Source: Buddleja alternifolia
Taxonomy: Eukaryota; Streptophyta; Magnoliopsida; Lamiales; Scrophulariaceae
Assembly: GCA_019426215.1 (NCBI GenBank)
Contig: CM033408.1
Location: 21,644,375 to 21,708,374 of the forward strand
Reading direction: 5' to 3'
DNA length: 64,000 nucleotides
Part shown: in pieces, positions 1-8,904 of the stretch
How the letters are laid out: each line of letters opens with the position of its first letter
Position numbering within the stretch: the first letter of the stretch is position 1
Made by a program: the position numbers and the translations under genes
Notes under the pieces: generated by a model
Databases searched by the model: none
What the model saw: the letters and a program-made list of their open reading frames with translations, nothing else
Told to the model about the DNA's origin: nothing

Positions 1-280
1 TGAATATGGTCGATATTTCGGGACATTTCAGGATATTTCGGGAATTTCGAAAAATTTCGGTGGATATTTGACAAAGTATTTTTTATTAAGAATTCAAGAT
101 TTTGGGAAATATCGGAAATATCGGTAAATATCAGGAAATATCGGGAAATATCGAAAATATCGGGAAATTTCGATAGATATTCTGCAAAATTGGATCGAAT
201 GTGAGATTTCGCTTCGAGACCCCTGGAAATCCAAAATTTCGGTGGAAATTTCGAGGTATCGTAGGATATTTAAGACCATG
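1..280. repeat. Right end of a TATCGG/ATTTCGG-rich repeat
   Basis: The stretch is built of diverged short units of the type GGGAAATATCGG and AATTTCGG, repeated in direct order. It stops abruptly at 280 in ATTTAAGACCATG. That terminus ends in the same ACCATG bases as the hAT-like element at 6089-6977, which is also rich in TATCGG. The left end lies outside the window, so no target duplication can be tested. I infer a non-autonomous DNA element; class is not proven. A minus-strand ORF here is a product of the low-complexity units and is not a gene. Confidence 0.45.
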
Positions 281-1086
281 GGTATGATGTAAAGCCGACT
301 TGTGGTTTTGGTTTTAGATGAGTGCGAAATTTTAAAAAAAAATTGTAAAATTCCCAAAAAAATTAAATTTGAGATTATTTGTGAAAATTGCTAAAGTCAG
401 AAAGAATAGAAGAAGCTGGTAAAAATACCTAACTTTGAACATGTTTTCATTTTCCACTTAATTTTAGAGATTTTGTAAAGAAACATAAATAGAAATAATG
501 AAACCAAATAATAAAAAACAGTTTAATTCCAACAAAAACAATAAAAAATATAGGATGTTTTTGTTTCTATTTAGGAGGGTGTTTTTGGTGAAATATTTTA
601 TTGGGAGTTGTAAATTTTGATGAGAATATGTTTGGATTAACTATTTTGAAGTAATATTTAGGTGATTTTTTGGTAAAAATATGTTTAGTTTTGTTTTTAG
701 AGGGAACAAAAATCACTGTAGCAGTCAAATCAAGTAAGTTCTTTTTTTTTTGAAAAAGTGATGATAATAATTGGCTAATAATTGAAAAATATATTATATA
801 ATAAGTTTAAATAATTATAATATATATAATAATAATATTATATGTATATATTTATGTATTGTAATTGGTGTACATATATATACACACACGTATAACTAGA
901 ACTCCTACAATATAAAATTCATTCTAACATATATGTATTTCTATAATATGTTATATATTTTTTATAATATACGTATATATTACATATATATAATATGAAC
1001 GTCCATGGTATCTTCAAGCAGAGGAAATAATATTGAAGACCTAATAAATTTAATTTTAGGATGCTCAAGACCCTGATGATATCTCC
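281..1086. other. AT-rich intergenic sequence with TA microsatellite
   Basis: No coding sequence is visible. From about 770 to 1015 the sequence is nearly pure A/T with runs of TATA and ATAT. The last part (about 1043-1086) still looks viral: read on + it gives an acidic peptide that runs into the pararetrovirus arm that follows. TA-rich DNA is a known preferred setting of endogenous pararetroviruses in plants. Confidence 0.5.
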
Positions 1087-1353
1087 ATTGAAGATAATTT
1101 TGACCAAATTATGGAATCCTTGAAAGGAGAATCTTCTAGAGAAAAATCCATGAAACAAGGCTGATCGGATAAGGGACCAAGTCTTCTTCAGAAAAAGGTA
1201 AATACTGTTCAAGAATACAATTCATAAACAGTACAATTACTGTTCATACACAGTAAAATTACTGTGTAAATAGTATTAAATATTTTGTATTTTTGTTTGA
1301 AATCCGCCGCCTTAAACTCTTATAAAAAGGGAAGGCTGCTAGTTATTTTGTAA
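1087..1353 (+). repeat. Pararetrovirus promoter arm 1 (inverted repeat)
   Basis: Left arm of a large inverted repeat; its partner is 1723-1990 on the opposite strand. It contains the end of a small coding frame (about 1087-1170), an ACTGTTC/ACAGTA-rich block, the GCCGCCTTAAACTC block, and a TATAAAAAGG box at 1321-1330. The leader runs on past the arm to about 1440. The arms differ by scattered substitutions and small indels. Confidence 0.75.
1321..1330 (+). promoter_or_regulatory. Viral TATA box, arm 1
   Basis: TATAAAAAGG lies near the 3' end of the inverted arm, just before the GGCTGCTAGTTATTTTGTAA block. The same box occurs in arm 2 on the minus strand at 1747-1755. Its place between a coding end and a leader fits a pararetroviral transcript promoter. 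Activity is inferred only. Confidence 0.5.
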
Positions 1354-1494
1354 GCTTTAGAAAGTTTCCTTGTAATATAACAAGCCCGTGTAAAATATTG
1401 TATTGAAGTTGAAGAAGTAATAAAAAGAAGTAGTTTAAAATATAACAACCAAAAAATATCATCAAGAATATCATTCACTATTTTCTGAAATTCA

Positions 1495-1685
1495 TCAATA
1501 TCATAAAGGAGAACACAAGAATATCATCAATATATACTATAATAGACTCAATGTAAAGAATTAAAATATCATTCATTATTTTCTGAAATTCTGAAGGAGC
1601 ATTCTTCAGCCCAAAAGGTATCACATTCCATTCGTAATGTCCTATGGGAACATTAAAAGCAGTTTTATTTATTAATTTGAATTTG
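1495..1685 (-). pseudogene. Pararetroviral reverse transcriptase fragment
   Basis: Read on the minus strand, this gives about 60 residues of a reverse transcriptase core. It holds the caulimovirid-type block with GHYEW, PFGL and NAPSEFQ, followed by the catalytic YIDD box and ILVFS. The spacing and the GHYEWxVxPFGL wording match Caulimoviridae better than Ty3 elements, though both families share the fold. Upstream the frame meets a stop close to the arm boundary. Downstream a short stretch (EFQKI-type) is duplicated at about 1450-1490, so the reading frame is lost. No other viral domain (movement protein, coat, RNase H) was found in the window. Confidence 0.75.
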
Positions 1686-1722
1686 CCAATATCCTAATTC
1701 ATAAATTGTTTTTTTATAAGAG

Positions 1723-1990
1723 TTACAAAATAACTAGCAGCCTCCACTTTTTATAAGAGTTTAAGGCGGCGGACTTCAAACAAAATTATAAAATATTTAA
1801 TACTATTTACACAGTAATTTTACTGTGTATGAGCATTAATTGTACTGTTTATGAACAGTATTCTTGAACAGTATTTGCCCTGTTTATGAAGAAGACTTGG
1901 TCCCTTATCCGACCAGCCTTGGTTCTTGGATTTTCCTCTGGAAGATTCTCTTTTCAAGGATTTCATAATTTGGTCAAAATTATCTTCAAT
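1723..1990 (-). repeat. Pararetrovirus promoter arm 2 (inverted repeat)
   Basis: Right arm of the inverted repeat. Read on the minus strand it repeats arm 1 from the ATTGAAGATAATTTTGACC block down to the GTTATTTTGTAA block and includes a TATAAAAAG box at 1747-1755. On the minus strand it leads directly into the reverse transcriptase fragment, so leader and upstream genes have been deleted on this side. Confidence 0.75.
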
Positions 1991-2640
1991 AATTATTTAT
2001 GAATGAATAATACATATATACGTATTATAATACATAGATGTATATTTTTATTTATATATATGTGCATTATTTATAATATATAATATGTATAAAATATATA
2101 CATCAATATACATATATGTAATTTATAATATTAAGTGCATATTACGTATATAATATCTATATTTACATATACATAGGCATAAAAATAAATATGTATGTGT
2201 ATATTATGATATGTGCATCAGTATATAATTACATATAAATATATAAAACGTTAATATATATATTAGTATTATTCATAATTAATTAATATATATATATATA
2301 ATACATATAAATAATATATACATACATTTGTCAATACATAATATATAATATATGCGTATATTATATGTACACACCTACATTATATTCCTATTATATATTA
2401 AAATATATGCATATAATACCATATATATAAGAGAGAGAAAGAGAGGTCTCTCTAGCCCCCTCTTAGGGAAAATTCATGTTTGGCCAAATTGTTACGGTCC
2501 AAACAAGTTTTGGATTGAGTTTTTGGCCAAAACCTGGCCCAAAATAGAAGCAAACGAAGCCTATCTTTTTTTTTTTTTTTTTAGTTTTGGGGGTTCTAGT
2601 CATGCTAACAACCCCAAAAAAAGAAAATAAAAGAAAGGTT
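1991..2640. other. TA-rich microsatellite and unclassified repeat remnant
   Basis: 1991-2440 is almost only A and T, with ATATAT and ACATATAT runs, and mirrors the TA-rich block left of the viral fragment. 2440-2570 has GAGAGA and TTTGGCCAAA-type sequence that looks repeat-derived but was not assigned. No gene is visible; the ORF over this stretch is low-complexity. Confidence 0.45.
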
Positions 2641-2992
2641 AAATATCACTAGTGGTGCATCAATTTTTAATTGTATCCTATTCTCGTCCTTCAAGTTAAA
2701 AATATGCCACGCTGGTCCCCCAACTTTCAAAATAATATCACTTTAGTCCCGAAGGTCACAAATTCCTTAAAAATTTACAAAAAATAATAAAAAAAAATTC
2801 AATTATGCCCTTGCATGTATGAATATTTCACCCAAATGATAAAATATTCCGTCAAATCCAAACAGAATTTTGACCCGAGAACCGTTGTGATACGATTTTG
2901 AAAGTTAAAGTACCATCCTGACGCATTTTATACTTAAGTGAGACGAAAGTAAGACCAATGAAATTCGACCCGAAAGGAGATAAATATCGAAT
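2641..2992. repeat. Possible MULE-type MITE upstream of the DnaJ gene
   Basis: The left end begins GGTTAAATATCACTAGTGG and continues with a 'TCCTATTCTCGTCCTTCAAG' type block. The reverse complement of the right end (about 2900-2992) reads TATTTATCTCCTTTCG, then ATAAAATGCGTCAGGATGG, which aligns loosely with the left end as a diverged long terminal inverted repeat. Such long, diverged TIRs are usual in Mutator-like MITEs. No convincing target duplication was found, so the call is tentative. Confidence 0.35.
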
Positions 2993-3347
2993 GGCAGGTG
3001 GTGTAATTGTAGTGAAAGGCGAGGCCCAAATTGGAAAGTTCCTCCAAAATATCTTCTCCCATTCCATTTCTCGAACCTTCCTGCGGCGTCAGACTCTGTC
3101 GTTCTCCCCTCCTCTCTTCTCTTTTCGTCCTAGATATTTTTCATATCCCCAACAGTTCTCTACTGCAAATGAAATTCTTTACCCATATAACCTCCTTCCT
3201 TCATTTCACTTCGTTTTCATATTTGCCTTTACTACTATAATCCATGGGTGCTTAACCGTGTATAACCTCCTCAATTTTTCTTTTTTGGCGAGAGATCAAT
3301 CAATACATACAATCGGTGATATATATATATATATATATTAATTGAAT

Positions 3348-5499
3348 ATGGATGGAGAGGGAGGATCCGGAATCGGATCTTATTGCTACTACTCTGTGCT
3401 TGGGATTCGCAAGGACGCCTCCTTCTCCGACGTTCGATCTGCTTACCGCAAACTCGCACTCGTAATCAATCTCAATCTCCTCTTCTTCTTTTTTCAAATT
3501 AAAATTTTAGTTTCGGTTAATGTTATTATTAGCGTATTCTGATTTGTGATTGAATTTTTGTGTGTGAAGAAATGGCATCCAGATAGGTGGTCGAAGAACC
3601 CTGCCGCCGCCGGAGAAGCCAAACGCCGATTCCAGATGATTCAAGAAGCTTATTCAGGTTCGATTCACATTCAAATTTTTCGCATTCGTATTCATTAATG
3701 TGAATAATACTTTTATTAGGTTAATTTGATTTGCGATTGAATTTTTTGTGTGTGAATTAATAGTGTTGTCCGATAAGGGGAAGAGGTCAATGTACGACGC
3801 CGGATTCCTTGATCTCTTTGAGGAAGATGAGGTGCGTCCTATGCGTTATTATTATTATATTATTATTCATTTCATAAAAATATCTCAGATATTTTTCTTC
3901 CTATATCTGTCTCTATCGGTCGGAAAAGAATTCTATACATGGCCTGTGCACCTTGTGATTGTGATTGTGACGTCACTAATTTTATATTTTTGACTTCAAA
4001 AATAAGTGATAAATGACGTGGATTAATTATATCCATAAGGTCCACGTTTGGGACTCAAGACCCGGTTTATATTAGAATTTTCACTATCGGTCTTTCTGTT
4101 GCCACGCCGGACTTGCTTTTGGCCATCCAAATAATTAAATATTCCACACGCACTTACGTAGATGTTCGCCTCTGTTAATTAAAATTCCTATTATACACAT
4201 ATATGACGCATGCGTACTTTTAATTGAAACTTACTTTCGATTTCTCGTATGCATTTTGAACTCAATGAGTAATATTAGTATATTTGAATTGAGCTGTTTA
4301 GTACATGTTCTTTTACATGTTGTGTATTATAATTATAATTGAAAAAAGTTATTTTATTGTTTAAAATTTGAAAATTATAATTAATTTATATAAATATTAA
4401 TTGAGTATTATACAATTGCAAAACTACGCCCGATAATAAATTATCAAAGTATTAATTATTGTCGATTAGTGACTTATATAAAGTATTATTTTTATATAAT
4501 AAAAGTGAGTGCAAACGCTATCTCTCTTAAATTTACATAAAAATAAGTCATATTTTACTCTCAAATAGTTCATTTGCATTCAATTTGTTCATACCCTTCC
4601 CCACATTTCTAAGTGACAAATATGACATATTTGCCCTCTGATAATTTGATACAGGGAATGGGGGATTTCCTGCATGATTTAATGAATATGATGGAGCAAA
4701 ACGTCGGGGCTGAGGTACGAATTTTCATCCCATTTCTAAGGGTAATAACAGTAAATTAGTTTAAAGATTTGGGAAAATAATTAAAACCCACTAAGATACT
4801 AAAAAAAATTCATGATTTTTTTTTTCAATTTAAAAATCTCATCCCACCAACTTTCTATTCCAAAACCATTTAGCATTTAGGTTAATAAATTTATGGACTT
4901 ATTAATCTCTCTTAGCCTTTTAAATTAAAAATTAATCAATTATAGTTTTGTGTAGAAATGTATTTATTTAAAACTTTATATTGATAATCGTACTAATTAT
5001 GATTTTAATCTTAAATTTTTGGACTTTTTAAATGTTTCTTTAGATAATTATCATATTAAAATCAAAAATAAATTATATAAAAATATTTAATATTGAAAAA
5101 TAAAATTCGTATTACACGATTTATCAATATAAAAAATTTAAAATAAAACAATTTTGATAAGTTCATTGATCAATTCTTCAATTAATAAATAAAGGGTAAT
5201 TTAGTCCAAAAGGTTGGATTTTTAGATTGAAAAATATTATGACGGGTTTTTTGATACAAAAATTTATTTAGGGTTTTCCAATTTACGTACTCTATTTCTC
5301 ATTTGTGAAAAAAAAAAATTAATATTTGAAGAAGGAGGAGAGCTTAGAGGATCTGCAGAAAACATTTGTGGATTTGTTCGGCGAGGATTTGGCTGGTATG
5401 ATGCATGAGGGTAATGATCCAACGGTGAGGAAGCGAGCACGTGACATTGGGTGCAGTGCACGATCTGCAGCGAAGCGCAATGTTAACGTGCGACTTTAG
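3348..5499 (+). CDS. Small J-domain (DnaJ/HSP40 class C) co-chaperone
   Basis: Exons, assigned by GT-AG signals and frame: 3348-3461, 3570-3657, 3764-3831, 4655-4714 and about 5335-5499 (stop TAG); 164 residues. The exact acceptor of exon 5 could also be 5332 or 5338. The J domain fills about residues 10-75: YSVLGI near the start, the catalytic loop HPD at residues 41-43 (KWHPDR) and the AYSVL segment of helix III. J domains stimulate Hsp70 ATPase activity. There is no G/F region, no zinc finger and no signal or membrane segment, so this is a type III (class C) protein, probably soluble. The tail has ESLEDL and an Arg/Lys-rich end (KRARD). It resembles a small plant DnaJ group of unknown client. 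ATG 3348 follows an (AT)n run; an in-frame TTG lies just upstream but is not needed. Introns 3 and 4 are long (823 and about 620 bp). Confidence 0.85.
4771..5279. repeat. TIR element in DnaJ intron 4
   Basis: The left end GGGAAAATAATTAAAACCC and the reverse complement of the right end, GGAAAACCCTAAATAAA, lead into matching blocks (ATTCATGAT, TTTTTCAATTTAAAAATC against CGTCATAAT, TTTTTCAATCTAAAAATCC). This is a non-autonomous element with long diverged terminal inverted repeats. The same family sits at about 16436-17195. No target duplication could be seen. It fills most of the intron. Confidence 0.55.
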
Positions 5500-6088
5500 G
5501 CCACAAATTACCTTTGTATCATCATCATTTAATACTTGGGGGGAATGGAATTTTAAGGTGTTCATTTGAGGGGTAGATTTGGTATATTAGTTAGACTTTG
5601 GAATGTACTAGTTTTATTCAAAACTTGAAAGGTACAATAACCTCTGCTTTGTGTACTGAAATTTCTTCTTTTTTCTCTCTCTTTAAATTTTGCTATTTAT
5701 TATTATTGCTTTTGAATATATATTTGTTAAGTGGTTAAGTAATCTGCTATTAAATTTATAAGTAGTGGGTGGTTGGGTGTTTTTATTTGTCTGTATCTTG
5801 TGATTCTCTATTGAAATTTGACGTCGGTCATAGTTCTGGAAATAGAATTTGGTCTATTCTTTATTTTCTTTTCCATTTTAAGCTTTCTTCTCTTAAATTC
5901 TTGTCTTGCTTTTCTTCTCCTCAAACGTAGAGAGAACGAACAAATGGAACAAAAATAGTAAGAGATTCCGATCAATTCTTGACGTCATTTTAAACGTTGA
6001 GAGCGAACTCTATTTTATTTGGATTCTTCGCAAATGTTATCACCTGCGTAGTGCGCAGGATTATCAATTGATTTGGGTCTATTGAGAA
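5500..6088. other. DnaJ 3' flank
   Basis: The 3'UTR and downstream region of the J-domain gene; several A/T-rich blocks could serve for polyadenylation but none is decisive. No further gene or repeat structure is seen up to the hAT-like element. Confidence 0.4.
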
Positions 6089-6977
6089 CATGGTTCAAAG
6101 TATCGGTCAATATCCGATGATATCGGTCGATACGTAACCGGATCGGAGGGGTCCGATCCGATAATAACTGTCGATATGCTTTGTTACCCGGTTTGTTTAG
6201 TATTGTCGATATTATCGGATATCGTATCGGATAACTTGGATAGTATCGGCCATACTAATTGTTTAGAAGAATTGGCAGCTGATGTGTAGTCTTAAGCTCA
6301 ACCTTTTTGCCCTCTTAATCCCCAAAACAGTAGCAAGCTTTTCTTCTCCCCTCAATTGTTTAGAAGTAATAAGACCATGGTGATGAAGCTGCTTAATTTA
6401 GTATTTAATCCTTATCCGAATCCTAGAACAACCGAATCGCTCTCCCTTATGTTTAATATTATTTCTCATCATGTTTAAATACTTTAAACTTATTATGTCT
6501 GTAATAATTTGGAAACTTCCCATTCCCTTGATCATAATTTTCCCTAAAAATTAATAGTCTAAGTCTATGATTTTTAAATCGAATTTACTTACTGAGATTA
6601 GTTACATTAAAGTAAATGATATTTTTGTAATACTATTTTAGTGCTTAGAAGTGATGTTTTGTTGAGAGTATCTTTGTATATACTTGATCACATAACTAAT
6701 CTTTTAATAAAAAAGAAAGATTCATTGTTGGTTTAGTGCTTAGAAATAATATATTTAGTTTTATTAATGGTTGATGTAGTAAATACTTTTAATATGTATT
6801 AAAAAGTAGCAATTTGTGTTATTTACATTTTTCTTTAATTTTACTATTTTTTTTAGAATTTTTGAAGCATTTTATAATGCTTTTGTATTGTATCGCCCGA
6901 TAATATCCCGATATGCCGCGACCAATATGGAACAGCACTCCCCAATATTATCACCGATACCGCGACTTTGAACCATG
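6089..6977. mobile_element. Non-autonomous hAT-like element, TATCGG-rich
   Basis: The element begins CATGGTTCAAAG and ends CTTTGAACCATG, a perfect 12-bp terminal inverted repeat, and is flanked by the 8-bp direct repeat ATTGAGAA (6081-6088 and 6978-6985). An 8-bp duplication and a CA..TG terminus are typical of hAT elements. Just inside both ends are clusters of TATCGG/CCGATA units (6100-6250 and 6890-6965); the middle is plain AT-rich DNA. It has no transposase and must have been moved in trans. Confidence 0.8.
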
Positions 6978-7291
6978 ATTGAGAACCCGATTGTTCAGCC
7001 TATTTATATGTGATTTGAGCCTAATTGATTGTGAGAATGTTTGGATTGAGTTTGTAAATTAAACTATTTATTTTGTGAGTCGGGTTTGAGCTTTATTAGG
7101 CTCAATCCGAATAGCTCGAATCAATGATTTTAACATTTAATTTTTTACTTTGTATCTTTTTTATTTTATTTTATTTTTTTGAGGAGAAAACAATAATATA
7201 TTAGGAAGATAAAAATGCAATGTCAGACAAAAGAGTCTCCTGGGCCAAGGGAGGGAGGTCAAGAACATGCTCTTGACCGAACTCCGCTGAC

Positions 7292-8219
7292 TAGGAGTGT
7301 TCAAGAATTGACCGGACCGCCCGAACTGACCGAAAATCGAACCGAAAATTTCGATTCGGTTTTCGGTTTTTTCTTTTAGGGAAAATCAGTTTTTCGGTTA
7401 ACCTAACCGAACCGAAAAACCGATTTTTTTAATTAATATATAATATATTGTATTATAGGCTTAATGTTTGGTAAAAGGGGGAAAATTCTCTTCATTTTTC
7501 ACGAAGAAGAGAAAAAAGCTCGGGCCATTCTATGTCACACCCGTACCAATAGTCCGGTGTGGCATACACCATTGGATCCCCCCAACAGGGGGTATTTACT
7601 AAAATACCCCCGATCCAATGGTGTATGCCACACCGGGACCATTGGTACCGGCGTGGCATAGAATTTTCCCTCTTCTCCCTCAATCTTCACTCTCTGGAGA
7701 AATCGATAACCATCTTCTCTTCAAGTCACTCCACCGCCGACCACCACGCTGAGAGATGTGACTCCAGTCACTCCGCAGCGGACACCGACCACCACCATCC
7801 ACGAAAGCGCCACCAGATCCAATTTTTTGGAGTACGTTAGTTTTCTTTTTCCCACTTCTTTGGTGAATGTAAATCACAAATTCAAGTTATGGATATATCT
7901 ATTGAAATTTGAAATGAACTTTATCAGTTCCATACGGCCGACTTTAAGCTATTTTTTGCAAAATGGAAACTTGATTTCCCTGGTTCCTTTTTTCATGAAT
8001 TGTGTGTGTATATATATATAGTGAGAGAGAGAGAGAGAGAGACAGAGAGATGAATGATATTTGATTTATTTATTTTTCATTTTAAGTTCGGTTTGACTGA
8101 TTTTGAACCAAACCAAACCGAAAAAGTTCGGTTTTAACCGAACCGAACTTTTTCGGTTCGGTTTTCGGTTCGAAATTTCGGTTCGGTTCGGTCCGAAAAC
8201 CAACCGATGAACACCCCTA
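7292..8219. mobile_element. hAT-like element inserted in the LINE RNase H
   Basis: The termini TAGGAGTGTTCA and (reverse complement) TAGGGGTGTTCA form a 12-bp TIR with one mismatch, typical of a common plant hAT family. The flanks are CCGCTGAC (7284-7291) and CCGCTGAT (8220-8227), an 8-bp duplication with one change. Subterminal regions are full of CGGTT/AACCG units (7310-7425 and 8100-8200), the kind of clustered site that hAT transposases bind. No transposase is encoded. A (GA)n run lies at 8020-8048. Confidence 0.85.
7554..7636. repeat. Perfect 25-bp hairpin within the hAT-like element
   Basis: 7554-7578 and 7612-7636 are exact inverted copies (outer CCGGTGTGGCATACACC) with a 33-bp loop. 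The loop itself contains a GGGGTATTT/AAATACCCC stem. Weaker pairing continues outwards to about 7530 and 7660 (TATGTCACACC against GGCGTGGCATA). It looks like a small foldback element nested in the hAT-like one. Confidence 0.7.
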
Positions 8220-8904
8220 CCGCTGATCGAGCAATAAAATGTGCAACTGAGTTACCACTACGACCAATAGAAAAAAAAAAAAAAAGAAACGAACGAGAAG
8301 AAAGACAAAAGAAACTTGATGTGTTGAGTGAGTGATCCCAAAGCTGATAGATCCTCCTTTGAACTATTAAACCAGCTGATAACCGCTGTATAGACACCTT
8401 CGACACAGATATCTCGCCACCCCTCATGAATGGCTAGATCAATGGCCTCCTTTGCTGCCAGCAATTCTGCATGTTCCACTCTGGTACAAAACCCAAAAGG
8501 CCGCCTCCTCCAAGCCAAACACTTACCCTGTGAATCCCTTCCTACAGCCCCCACACCCATTTCGGTATTATTAAGAAACGTTGCGCCATCGAAATTCACC
8601 TTAACCTGCCCTCTAGAGGGTGCTAACCACCTAACTTGGGGCGCCAGATTGTGTTTCGGAGGGACTTGGCACTCCGATAAGAATTGAGAAAAGTATGCGC
8701 CGCTTGAGTCAAACTCTCCAGATCTAAAGTCTCTAGCTCCATAAGGCTCTTATTACGGAAATGCCAAATAAACCAAACTACAACCAAGAAAAAACAAAAA
8801 TCCTCCCTAGACAGCTGCTCATGGATTCCACGTAACCATGCTTGTGGACTGCCTCTCCAGTCTCTTATAATATACCACGGTAGCATAGATAAACTTCAAA
8901 CCAA

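Larger units (their letters stand above)
1043..1990. mobile_element. Rearranged endogenous pararetrovirus (Caulimoviridae) fragment
   Basis: Two inverted copies of one viral segment (1087-1353 and 1723-1990) flank 369 bp that encode, on the minus strand, a piece of caulimovirid reverse transcriptase. Each arm has the end of a coding region, short CAGTA/ACTGT-rich repeats, a TATAAAAAG box and a leader start, as expected of the promoter region between the end of the polyprotein and the genome start of such viruses. Family knowledge: these viruses have no integrase; their endogenous copies are usually rearranged and often sit in TA-repeat DNA, as here. Frames are short and interrupted, so the copy looks dead. 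Genus (Florendovirus or Petuvirus-like, for example) cannot be decided by eye. Confidence 0.75.
7197..8886 (-). pseudogene. LINE RNase H domain, split by a DNA transposon
   Basis: The segment 8886-8228 gives the linker (WFIWHFRNKSLME), then the RNase H start NFDGA, the Glu helix (VEHAELLAAKEAI) and a GNSVAHFIAR block near the end. The domain is cut at 8227 by the hAT-like element. Beyond the element (7291 down to about 7197) the same frame goes on for some 25 residues and stops at TAA, after one copy of the 8-bp duplication is discounted. A frameshift at the A-run near 8270-8290 also disturbs it. RNase H would degrade the RNA template during reverse transcription. Confidence 0.8.

Noticed and set aside
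94..357. 87-residue ORF with repeated RYFRYFP/ISRYF units
   Set aside because: It is the translation of the TATCGG/TTTCGG repeat units and has no coding support.
1043..1990. Reading the region as a Ty3 retrotransposon with LTRs
   Set aside because: The arms are inverted, not direct, there is no PBS or integrase, and the polymerase wording fits caulimovirids better. A Ty3 origin is not fully excluded.
3319..3338. (AT)n run before the DnaJ ATG as a TATA box
   Set aside because: It ends about ten bases before the start codon, too close for a core promoter; it is a microsatellite in the leader.
7540..7660. Calling the hairpin a microRNA gene
   Set aside because: It lies in a transposon, pairs perfectly like a foldback element, and no expression evidence is available.
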